DNA of 15,421 nt, taken from contig CAYFUL010000031.1 in assembly GCA_964346375.1 (NCBI GenBank), positions 1 to 15,421 of the forward strand, written 5' to 3'. The notes under the pieces were generated by a model. That model was not told the origin of the DNA, searched no databases, and saw nothing but the letters and a program-made list of their open reading frames with translations. Position 1 is the first letter of the stretch, and each line of letters starts with the position of its first letter. This document shows, in pieces, positions 7,666 to 14,683 of this stretch. The position numbers and the translations under genes are program-made. Source of the stretch: CAYFUL01 sp964346375 (GTDB lineage Bacteria > Bacillota > Clostridia > Tissierellales > Peptoniphilaceae).

Positions 7666-8628
7666 TTACTTAGTAAGGTACTCTAAAATTTGAATAGTAT
7701 TTAGAGCTGCACCCTTTCTAATATTATCTCCAACGCAGAAAATATGCAGACCATTTTCAACAGATTCGTCTCTTCTAATTCTACCCACAAAAACCTCGTC
7801 CTTACCATCGGCTACAACAGGCATAGGGTAAATATTATTTGCAACATCGTCATAAAGTACAATGCCGTCGGCATCTTTATAGATATTAAAAATATCATCT
7901 AACTCAAATGACTTTTCAGTCTCAACAGTAATTTCAACACAGTGAGAATTTTTTACAGGAACTCTACAAGCAGTAGCGGTGATTTTTAAAGAGTTATCTC
8001 CTAAAATCTTCCTAGTTTCATTTACCATTTTCATCTCCTCTTTTGTGTATCCATTCTCTAAAAATACATCAATATGAGGAAGAATATTTCCAGCAATAGG
8101 ATGAGGATAAAATTTAGGCNNNNNNNNNNTACCATTTACTCCACTTCCAGAAACAGCCTGGTAAGTAGTGTAAATAATTCTCTTAATGCCATATTTTTTA
8201 TAGATAGGATTAAGAGCAACGACAGATTGAATAGTAGAGCAATTTGGACTTGCAATAATACCATCGTTTTTAAGTCCCTCTTCCGGATTGATTTCAGGAA
8301 CCACTAGAGGAATCCCTTCTGTCATTCTATAAGCACTAGAATTGTCAATAACAACTCCGCCATTACGAGCAATAATAGGAGAAAACTCCTTAGAAAAATC
8401 TGAGTCAAGGGCAGAAAGAGCATAGTCGATTTTTTTATTGTTTAAATTTTCCTCAGACAGCTCCTCAATCGTATAGGTATTGCCAAGAAATTCCAAGGTC
8501 TTTCCCGCAGATCTTTCAGAAGCGAAGAAAAAAATCTCGTCAATATTAAGCTTTCTCTCCTCTAAAATTTCAATCATCTTTTTTCCAACATGGCCAGTCG
8601 CGCCAAGAACAGCTAAATTAAATCCCAT
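7666..8628 (-). CDS. asd: Aspartate-semialdehyde dehydrogenase (contains an assembly gap)
   Basis: The enzyme reduces aspartyl phosphate to aspartate semialdehyde with NADPH, the branch point to lysine/diaminopimelate, threonine and methionine. The N-terminus has the nucleotide-binding GATGHVG (10-16 region). SPNCST holds the catalytic Cys (C130). RVPVKNSHC holds the substrate Arg (R222) and the base His (H229). The C-terminus has the typical GLHIFCVGDNIRKGAALN. RBS AAGGAG (8635-8640) lies 6 nt before the ATG. Ten N at 8120-8129 give four unknown residues after VSGSGVNG. Relatives usually have a longer segment between VSGSG and the YPHPIAGN stretch, so the gap is probably undersized and the true protein longer than 320 residues. 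No other lysine-pathway gene is adjacent. Confidence 0.93.
   Translation of the reverse strand: MGFNLAVLGATGHVGKKMIEILEERKLNIDEIFFFASERSAGKTLEFLGNTYTIEELSEENLNNKKIDYALSALDSDFSKEFSPIIARNGGVVIDNSSAYRMTEGIPLVVPEINPEEGLKNDGIIASPNCSTIQSVVALNPIYKKYGIKRIIYTTYQAVSGSGVNGXXXXPKFYPHPIAGNILPHIDVFLENGYTKEEMKMVNETRKILGDNSLKITATACRVPVKNSHCVEITVETEKSFELDDIFNIYKDADGIVLYDDVANNIYPMPVVADGKDEVFVGRIRRDESVENGLHIFCVGDNIRKGAALNTIQILEYLTK
8120..8129. other. Run of ten N (assembly gap) inside asd
   Basis: Positions 8120-8129 are N. The length is a placeholder-like round number, so the real distance between the flanks is unknown. The reading frame happens to stay open across it. Confidence 0.97.
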
Positions 8629-8652
8629 AACATACTCCTTTTGTTTTTTTTT

Positions 8653-8681
8653 ATTATAGCACTAAATAAAAAAATTACCAA
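8653..8681 (-). promoter_or_regulatory. Promoter of asd
   Basis: On the minus strand TTGGTA (8676-8681, 4 of 6 to TTGACA) is followed after 17 bp by TATAAT (8653-8658), with TGC in front making an extended -10. The start would be near 8646, giving a leader of about 18 nt with AAGGAG. From 8682 to 8739 I see only AT-rich sequence. Confidence 0.65.
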
Positions 8682-8739
8682 TTCATTCTAATTTTGTTAT
8701 TTATTGATTTTCCCAACTGTTAAATCATAAATAAATTTA

Positions 8740-8958
8740 GGTAGGGGCGGATTGTCCTGGGCCCCCCGTCATTAAAAAAATCTTCGTATTTTATTGCCAA
8801 TCTATTCCACGTTACCGATAATTTTACGCTGTATCTTTTTATATACAAATGTATCCCATTGTACCGATGCACTCTCCCCGCGGGTCGGGCGGGGACGCCC
8901 GTTTCAAATTGTTGGTGTTTTATCGCCTTTTTATTTTTCGATACTGACGCCGTACCAT
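8740..8958 (+). repeat. GC-hairpin repeat family, locus B (rearranged copy)
   Basis: It begins GGTAGGGGCGGATTGTCC and carries the boxes TTCGTATTTTATTGCC, ATTCCACGTTACCGATA (about 8804-8820) and, 50 bp later, CCCATTGTACCGATG. It then has the right hairpin TCCCCGC GGGTCGG GCGGGGA and GACGCCCG. Here it switches: after CGCCCG (8895-8900) it continues with TTTCAAATTGTTGGTGTTTTAT, which matches the left module tail of other copies. It ends with GACGCCGTACCAT, a right end. It looks like a recombinant of two units joined at the short CGCCCG match shared by both hairpins. Confidence 0.78.
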
Positions 8959-8979
8959 AATCTTATTCCCTCCCCCAAC

Positions 8980-9006
8980 AAAAAAAGCGTGAATTTTCTT
9001 CACGCT
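8980..9006 (-). terminator. Rho-independent terminator of the large activase gene
   Basis: On the minus strand AGCGTGAA (8999-9006) pairs with TTCACGCT (8986-8993) around a 5-nt loop and is followed by a T-run ending at 8980. It starts 7 nt after the stop codon. Confidence 0.88.
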
Positions 9007-9013
9007 CTTTCTC

Positions 9014-12000
9014 TTACTTCGTTGCGATTTTCTTCGCTCTCTTGTATTTTTGCTTCTCTTCCATATTTTTATTGGCTTGGGATAGCATTAATTTTACTCT
9101 GTTAAATTGGTTTACCTCTGATGCCGGTGCGTCAAAGTCGATTGGAATTATATTTGCGTACTCATATTTTTCTCGTATTGCCTTTATTACTCCCTTACCT
9201 GTTATATGGTTTGGCAAGCAACCAAATGGTTGAACGCATACTATATTTTCCGTTCCAGTCTCTATTAACTCTACCATCTCTCCCGTTAGTAGCCATCCTT
9301 CTCCATATTGATTTCCTAGACTTACAAATTCCTCTGCATATTTTACTAGGTCCTCAATTTTCTTTGGTGGGTCAAATCCCGCCTCTACTAATTCGTGGCG
9401 TATATACTTTCTAAAACTTTCGATATACTTTATTCCAAGTTCTGTTCCCAAGGCTGGTATTTTATTTTTAGATAGCAGTTCGTGTTTTGCTCTTGTATTT
9501 CTAAATCCATAGAGTACAAAGTCTGTTAAATCTGATATTACTACTTCCGCCCCTTCGGCTTCCAACTTATCCTGTAAGAAATTGTTCGCCTCTGGCAAGT
9601 ATTTTACAAGTATCTCTCCTACTATTCCCACCTTTGGCTTTTGTTCCTTTGATACTTCTAAATTTTTGTACTCTCGTATCATCGCCCTTACATTTTTTCT
9701 AAAGGTCTTTCTATTGGAAAATGCCTCTGGGGTTTTACATATATCTATCCAGCGTCTTTCTAGTATATTTGCCGATCCCTTTATCTTTTCATAAGGCCTT
9801 GTTGCATTGGTTAGCCTCATTATTAAATCTCCATATAGCATTCCCATTACTGCCTTTGGCATTAAACTTGCCATATTTTTAAAGTTCAATTGGAATCCCG
9901 GATGTTGTTCTATTCCCTGGAAGGAAAGTGCAAGTACTGGAATATGTCCATATCCTGCGTCCTTTAGTGCCTTTCTTATAAAGCCTACGTAGTTTGACGC
10001 TCTACACGCTCCCCCTGTTTGAGAAATCAATAGGGTTAAATTATCTGTATCGTATTTTCCACTTTTTACTGCATCTATAAACTGTCCCACTACAAATATT
10101 GATGGATAACATGCGTCGTTATTTACATACTTTAATCCCTCGTTTACTACATGGGGATCTATTCGCTCCAATACCTCTATATTGTATCCCAATGTCTCCA
10201 TTACTGGCTTTAGAATTTCAAAGTGTATTGGTGCCATTTGCGGCATTAATATGGTATGATTTCCTGCGTCCTCCTCTGTAAACATTACTGGCTTATGGTC
10301 AAATACTTGGAAGTCCTTCTTTTGCTCTCTTTTATCCGCTGCTTCTAGTAGGGATCTTATTCTTATCTTTACTGCGCCAAGGTTATTTACCTCGTCTATT
10401 TTTATTACCGTATAGATTTTATTATATCCATGTAGAATTTCATTTACCTGGTCTGTTGTTACTGCGTCTATTCCACAGCCAAAGGAGTTTAACTGTACCA
10501 TCTCTAAATTTTCACTTCTACCTACTATATCTGCCGCCCTATATACTCTTGAATGGTAGGTCCACTGGTCTAGTACCCTTAGTTTTTCTTCCCTATCGTC
10601 ATCAGTTAATATAGAGTCCTCGCTTAGTACTGCAAGTCCTAGTGAATTTATTAGCTCCGATACGCCGTGATTTATCTCTGGATCTATATGGTATGGTCGT
10701 CCTGCTAGGACTATTCCCTTTAATCCCTTCTCATTTATTTCCCTTAGAGCCTCTTGTCCCTTTTCTCTTACGTCTAGTTTATATCTATCCTCTTCTCTAT
10801 AAGCTGCCCTTACTGCAACTTTTACTTCATCAAAGGGAATTTCTTTAAATACATCTGCAAGGCGAATTTCTAACTTCTGTCTATCGTCAAAGGAGATAAA
10901 TGGGTTTAAAAATTCTATATTATTTTGTTTTAAACCGTCTACATTGTTTTTTATTACCTCTGAATATCCTGCAACTACTGGACAGTTTAAATGGTTATTT
11001 GAAGAATTATATTGCTTCTCCTCGTAAAATACTGATGGATAGAATATAAAGTCTACTTTCTTTTCTATAAGATTTTCTATATGTCCGTGTACAATCTTCG
11101 CTGGATAACAAGCTGTTTCTGATGTTATAGACTCTATTCCTTTTTCGTAAAGTTCCCTAGTTGAATCGTCACTTACTACTACAGAATATCCAAGCTTAGT
11201 AAAAAAGGTATGCCAGAATGGATAGTTCTCATAAATATTTAATACCCTTGGTATTCCAACTACTCCCCTCTTCGCCTCTTCTCTACTTAGGGATTTATAG
11301 CTAAATAATCTCTCATACTTGTACTTGTAAAGATTTGGAAGGGAATTTTCTCCTACTTCTATTCCCGCTCCCCTTTCACATCTATTTCCAGAGATATATC
11401 TCTTTCCATTTGAGAAAATATTTACAGAAAGGGAACATTGATTAGTACACTTTCCACAATTTGTAGATAGACTCCTGTAGGTAAAGTCCTCTAAATCCTC
11501 CTCGTCAATAATATTTGAAATTCCAATGGACTTTTCCTTTGCAATTAATGCCATTCCAAGAGCTCCCATAAGGCCAGCAATACTTGGACGAGTTACAGTA
11601 ACTCCTGTAATAAGTTCAAAGGCACGAAGCACTGCATCAGAGTGGAATGTTCCACCTTGTACTACTATATGCTCTCCTAATTCCTTTGGATTTCTAATCT
11701 TAATAACCTTTTGAATTGCATTTTTAATTACAGAGTAGGATAGTCCTGCTGCAATATCTGAAACTGATGAGCCTTCCTTTTGTGCCGCCTTAACATTGGA
11801 GTTCATAAAGACTGTACATCTTGAACCAAGGTCCACAGGTTTTTTTGCAAGTAGTGCCTCCTCTGCAAATTCTGCCGGAGTCATATTAACAGTTGCCGCA
11901 AAGGACTCTAAAAAGGATCCACAACCTGAGGAGCATGCTTCGTTTAGTAGTATGGATTCAATTACTCCGTCTACGATTTTCATAGACTTCATATCTTGAC

Positions 12001-13261
12001 CTCCAATATCTAGTATAAAGTCAACCTCTGGGTCGAAAAATTGAGCCGCTCTAAAATGGGCAATAGTTTCAACTTCACCAAAGTCTAAATTAAAGGCAGC
12101 CTTTAAAAAATCCTCACCATATCCAGTAGACCCAGAAGCTGCAATATATGCCTTAGGAGATTTTTTCTTATAAATCTCAAGGAGATGCTCCCTTGCAATG
12201 TCAAGAGGACGTCCTAGATTTGGTCCATAGTAGGAATATAAAATTTCATCATCTTCAGATAGAAGTACCATCTTACAAGTAGTAGAACCAGAGTCGATAC
12301 CAAGGTACATTGGTCCTTCGTAATCTTCAAGGCTTCTTCTCTTTAAGTCCTTAGATTTATGACGAAGCCTAAACTCATTTAACTCCTCTTCACTTTCAAA
12401 AAGAGGCCTCATAAGATTTTGATGCTCCTCAATTTTAGCCTCTCCATCAAATGCCCTTTCATATAGGCGCATAAATGGAATAGTTTGAAATTTCATAGAG
12501 TAAATCGCCGCGCCAATTGCAACAAAAAGTTGAGAGTTCTCCGGTCTAATAACCTCATCATCAGATAGACCTAAAGTTTCTATAAAACGCTTAGTTAAAT
12601 TGTCTAAAAAGTAAAGTGGTCCCCCAAGAAAGGCAATATTACCCCTAATAGGTCTACCACAAGCCAAGTTTGAAATAGTTTGGTTAACTACAGACTGAAA
12701 AACAGAGGCGGCAATATCCGCCTTTGAAGCACCTTGGTTAATAAGAGCTTGTACATCAGTTTTTGCAAAAACACCACATCTTGATGCAATAGGATAGATT
12801 TTTTCGTAGTCGTCGGCTAATTTATTTAGCCCCTGGGCGTCAGTTTGAAGTAGACTTGCCATTTGGTCAATAAATGCACCAGTCCCTCCCGCACAAATAG
12901 AGTTCATTCTCTGTTCAACAGATCCCTTTAAATAGGTTATCTTAGAATCCTCTCCACCAAGTTCAATTGCGACGTCAGTTCTAGGAATAAATTCGTCAAT
13001 TGCCTCCTTAGAAGCTACAACTTCCTGTACAAATTCGATATCAAGTAATTTATGTACAGAGAGTCCACCAGAACCAGTAACTGCCATGGTAATAGAAGCG
13101 TATTTAAATCGACTATACGCATCGGCAATAATCTCTTTAATAGTCTTTCTTACATCAGAAAAATGCCTTCTGTAAGTTTGGTATATAATATTTAACTCTT
13201 GATCCAGGGCTATCAACTTTACGGTAGTAGAACCGATATCAAGGCCCATGTGAATCTTCAT
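9014..13261 (-). CDS. Giant acyl-CoA dehydratase activase-related protein (two activase domains + DUF2229 + HgdB-like region)
   Basis: This encodes 1415 residues, with AAAGGAG (13268-13274) 6 nt before the ATG. Residues 4-255 form a BcrAD/BadF/HgdC-type ATPase: GLDIGSTTVK (6-15), ELGGEDSK (100-107), and C123 and C162 at the positions that hold the [4Fe-4S] cluster shared between subunits. Residues 319-575 repeat this fold: GIDSGSTTCK (321-330), DIGGQDMK (418-425), C443/C447 and C482. Residues 602-628 have four Cys (602, 605, 609, 628), possibly a metal site. A DUF2229-like part follows (about 665-950), then a region resembling the HgdB dehydratase subunit (about 1000-1390) with C1051, C1086, C1342 and C1348. 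Known activases use ATP to inject a high-energy electron into 2-hydroxyacyl-CoA dehydratases. This fused form is known in anaerobes, but I know of no established substrate. No separate dehydratase subunits lie beside it. Confidence 0.9.
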   Translation of the reverse strand: MKIHMGLDIGSTTVKLIALDQELNIIYQTYRRHFSDVRKTIKEIIADAYSRFKYASITMAVTGSGGLSVHKLLDIEFVQEVVASKEAIDEFIPRTDVAIELGGEDSKITYLKGSVEQRMNSICAGGTGAFIDQMASLLQTDAQGLNKLADDYEKIYPIASRCGVFAKTDVQALINQGASKADIAASVFQSVVNQTISNLACGRPIRGNIAFLGGPLYFLDNLTKRFIETLGLSDDEVIRPENSQLFVAIGAAIYSMKFQTIPFMRLYERAFDGEAKIEEHQNLMRPLFESEEELNEFRLRHKSKDLKRRSLEDYEGPMYLGIDSGSTTCKMVLLSEDDEILYSYYGPNLGRPLDIAREHLLEIYKKKSPKAYIAASGSTGYGEDFLKAAFNLDFGEVETIAHFRAAQFFDPEVDFILDIGGQDMKSMKIVDGVIESILLNEACSSGCGSFLESFAATVNMTPAEFAEEALLAKKPVDLGSRCTVFMNSNVKAAQKEGSSVSDIAAGLSYSVIKNAIQKVIKIRNPKELGEHIVVQGGTFHSDAVLRAFELITGVTVTRPSIAGLMGALGMALIAKEKSIGISNIIDEEDLEDFTYRSLSTNCGKCTNQCSLSVNIFSNGKRYISGNRCERGAGIEVGENSLPNLYKYKYERLFSYKSLSREEAKRGVVGIPRVLNIYENYPFWHTFFTKLGYSVVVSDDSTRELYEKGIESITSETACYPAKIVHGHIENLIEKKVDFIFYPSVFYEEKQYNSSNNHLNCPVVAGYSEVIKNNVDGLKQNNIEFLNPFISFDDRQKLEIRLADVFKEIPFDEVKVAVRAAYREEDRYKLDVREKGQEALREINEKGLKGIVLAGRPYHIDPEINHGVSELINSLGLAVLSEDSILTDDDREEKLRVLDQWTYHSRVYRAADIVGRSENLEMVQLNSFGCGIDAVTTDQVNEILHGYNKIYTVIKIDEVNNLGAVKIRIRSLLEAADKREQKKDFQVFDHKPVMFTEEDAGNHTILMPQMAPIHFEILKPVMETLGYNIEVLERIDPHVVNEGLKYVNNDACYPSIFVVGQFIDAVKSGKYDTDNLTLLISQTGGACRASNYVGFIRKALKDAGYGHIPVLALSFQGIEQHPGFQLNFKNMASLMPKAVMGMLYGDLIMRLTNATRPYEKIKGSANILERRWIDICKTPEAFSNRKTFRKNVRAMIREYKNLEVSKEQKPKVGIVGEILVKYLPEANNFLQDKLEAEGAEVVISDLTDFVLYGFRNTRAKHELLSKNKIPALGTELGIKYIESFRKYIRHELVEAGFDPPKKIEDLVKYAEEFVSLGNQYGEGWLLTGEMVELIETGTENIVCVQPFGCLPNHITGKGVIKAIREKYEYANIIPIDFDAPASEVNQFNRVKLMLSQANKNMEEKQKYKRAKKIATK

Positions 13262-13319
13262 AAATTTCTCCTTTCATCAATTTATCCTTCCACACTTCAA
13301 TAAATTTAATAATATTTAG

Positions 13320-13358
13320 ACTTTACTATTTTAAAAATACTTTGTCAAGATTTGTCAA
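13320..13358 (-). promoter_or_regulatory. Promoter of the large activase gene, with two TTGACA boxes
   Basis: On the minus strand TTGACA (13343-13348) is followed after 17 bp by TAAAGT (13320-13325, 4 of 6 to TATAAT). A second TTGACA lies 10 bp upstream (13353-13358), with TTTAAA at its 17-bp spacing. The two boxes form a 10-bp direct repeat, one helical turn apart. The leader would be about 50 nt. Confidence 0.55.
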
Positions 13359-13516
13359 AGGTAAACAAATTAAAAAACGGCCATTTCGGGCGCAGTTTAT
13401 ACATAAAAAAACCATCGTCTTATATTTAAAAGTTACCCATTTTATACAGAATAATCTACAGGAAATAAAGTGGAGTAAAAATAAAAAAATTGAAATTCAT
13501 TTATACCACGAAAAAC
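13359..13516. other. Intergenic AT-rich stretch without a recognised feature
   Basis: Between the activase promoter and the first repeat unit of locus C I see no gene, tRNA or clear hairpin. The last 20 bases before the repeat resemble the family linker only weakly. Confidence 0.5.
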
Positions 13517-13689
13517 CATGGTAGGGGCGGCACGTCCCGAGCCTCCCGTTGCGTTGTGTTCGTGTTTTTTGCCATTCCATTCCAAAATACAAATGATATT
13601 ACACCCTATCTTTCTTAATACATATTCATTTCATATTACCGATGCCCACTCTCCTCGGGTCGGGCGAGGACGCCCGACGCCCTACCATG
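13517..13689 (+). repeat. GC-hairpin repeat family, locus C, complete unit 1 (173 bp)
   Basis: It begins CATGGTAGGGGCG and ends CGCCCTACCATG, so the ends are inverted repeats (CATGGTAGGG / CCCTACCATG). Inside are the left hairpin GGGCGGCACG-TCC-CGAGCCTCCC (two mismatches), the box TTCGTGTTTTTTGCC, an AT-rich centre with ATTCCAAAATACAAATG and later TATTACCGATG, and the right hairpin TCCTCG GGTCGGG CGAGGA. GTCGGGCG / CGCCCGAC can form a competing stem. The GC-rich ends stand out against an AT-rich genome. There is no transposase in the window, so mobilisation would have to come from elsewhere. Confidence 0.82.
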
Positions 13690-13770
13690 ATTCATATTTA
13701 TACCAACACATTGAATTTCACCATATTCCAAAACATCCGTACACTGAACAAATCAATACTATTTCAAAAC
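13690..13770 (+). repeat. Conserved linker of the repeat family, locus C
   Basis: This 81-bp stretch between two complete units matches the linker of locus A (4536-4617, opposite strand). The match is strongest over its last 50 bp, with CACCATATTC, CCGTA, AAATC and ACTATTTCAAAA shared in order. Confidence 0.7.
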
Positions 13771-13922
13771 CTTCGGTAGGGGCGACGTCCCGAGCCGCCC
13801 GTTTCATTGTGCCCGTGTTTTATAAAATTGGAATTCAAAAAAATTTTCAATGCAAATATATTCCAATGTACCGACACACTGTCCCCGCGGGTCGGGCGGG
13901 GGCTCGACGCAGCCTACCGAAG
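13771..13922 (+). repeat. GC-hairpin repeat family, locus C, complete unit 2 (152 bp)
   Basis: It begins CTTCGGTAGGGGCG and ends CAGCCTACCGAAG, with perfect inverted ends CTTCGGTAGG / CCTACCGAAG that differ from unit 1 outside the GGTAGG core. It carries the left hairpin (ACGTCCCGAGCCGCCCG, slightly shortened), CGTGTTTTAT, one internal box ATTCCAATGTACCGA and the right hairpin TCCCCGC GGGTCGG GCGGGGG. It is in the same direction as unit 1, with a period of about 255 bp. Confidence 0.8.
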
Positions 13923-13974
13923 ATATTGCAATATGAAAAATAATTTATTTAACGAAGTTCAAAACCTACCCAAA

Positions 13975-13999
13975 TAAAAAAGGCGACCTATTGGCCGCC
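13975..13999 (-). terminator. Rho-independent terminator of the V-ATPase operon
   Basis: On the minus strand GGCGGCC (13993-13999) pairs with GGTCGCC (13982-13988), with one wobble and an AATA loop, followed by a T-run (13976-13981). It lies 7 nt after the subunit D stop codon and marks the end of the operon. Confidence 0.87.
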
Positions 14000-14006
14000 A
14001 AATTTA

Positions 14007-14681
14007 TTACATTTCTGGAACTTCTCTCTTTGGAGGTTTTGTCTCCTCCTTTGAAATTATATCCTTTACCTTCATCAGTCTTGTAATATTTACTCTTTCA
14101 TTTTCGTCAAGTTTTCCTACGATGTACTTTATTGTCTCCTCTAAATCTGGGATGGTTTTGTACTCAAGAGCATTTACTCTTCTTCTAGTCTTTTCAATTT
14201 CATCTGCCATTAGCTGACAGGTTTTTTCCACCTCTGCAAGTTCTAGAAGTCTGTCCATTACCCTACTAATATTGTCTATTGCCTCATCAAGGTCCGCAGT
14301 GGTATGGGCGTATCCGTAAGGGTACTTACTTCCCGTTGTAGATAGTTTTTCCACTTGAAACTCCATCTTTGGAATTTCTACACTCATTACATTTTGTACA
14401 TCTATTTTTACATATGCCTTTTGTGTTTGAACTGTTACTGCCTGTTCTAGTACCTTTGGATTCATTGTAGCTGATGCTAGTAAAAATGCCTTCTGTGCAT
14501 CGTTTAATAGCTCCTCTACTTCTTCCCTTAGCTTTTTATTGTACTTTATCTTCTCTATAAACTGACGCATTAATTCGTCTTGCTTATCCTTTAGAAGTTT
14601 GTGACCCCTTGTTGAGGTTTTAAGCCTTGTCTTTAGAGTGGAGAGATTCATTCTGGTAGGATTGACATTTAATCTTGCCAT
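14007..14681 (-). CDS. ntpD: V-type ATP synthase/ATPase subunit D
   Basis: This 224-residue protein is of normal length for the family. It has the typical start MARLNVNPTRMNLSTLKTRL, and long helical regions at about 12-70 and 130-200 expected to form the antiparallel coiled coil of the central rotor shaft. The shaft couples the A3B3 catalytic head to the membrane ring. The start codon is 2 nt after the stop of subunit B, with GGGAG (14692-14696) inside the end of the B gene, so translation is probably coupled. A terminator follows directly, so D is the last gene of the operon. The C-terminal KEETKPPKREVPEM is polar and probably flexible. Confidence 0.95.
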   Translation of the reverse strand: MARLNVNPTRMNLSTLKTRLKTSTRGHKLLKDKQDELMRQFIEKIKYNKKLREEVEELLNDAQKAFLLASATMNPKVLEQAVTVQTQKAYVKIDVQNVMSVEIPKMEFQVEKLSTTGSKYPYGYAHTTADLDEAIDNISRVMDRLLELAEVEKTCQLMADEIEKTRRRVNALEYKTIPDLEETIKYIVGKLDENERVNITRLMKVKDIISKEETKPPKREVPEM

Positions 14682-14683
14682 TT

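Noticed and set aside
8794..9105. 103-codon plus-strand open frame with SPRVGRGRP, similar to part of the locus C frame
   Set aside because: It runs through the repeat and terminator into the antisense of the activase gene. The similarity is explained by the DNA repeat.
9042..11999. Several plus-strand open frames of 60-100 codons inside the activase gene
   Set aside because: All are antisense shadows of one continuous 1415-residue protein whose domain motifs are conserved along its full length.
13517..13922. CRISPR array or riboswitch as an explanation for the GC-rich repeats
   Set aside because: Repeats are too long and too few, linkers are themselves conserved rather than unique, and the units do not sit in the leader of a sense-oriented gene.
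13518..13943. 141-codon open frame on the plus strand spanning both repeat units of locus C
   Set aside because: It consists of repeat sequence, has no ribosome site, and the two units are read in different frames (SPRVGRGRP against VPAGRAGARR), so protein sequence is not what is conserved.
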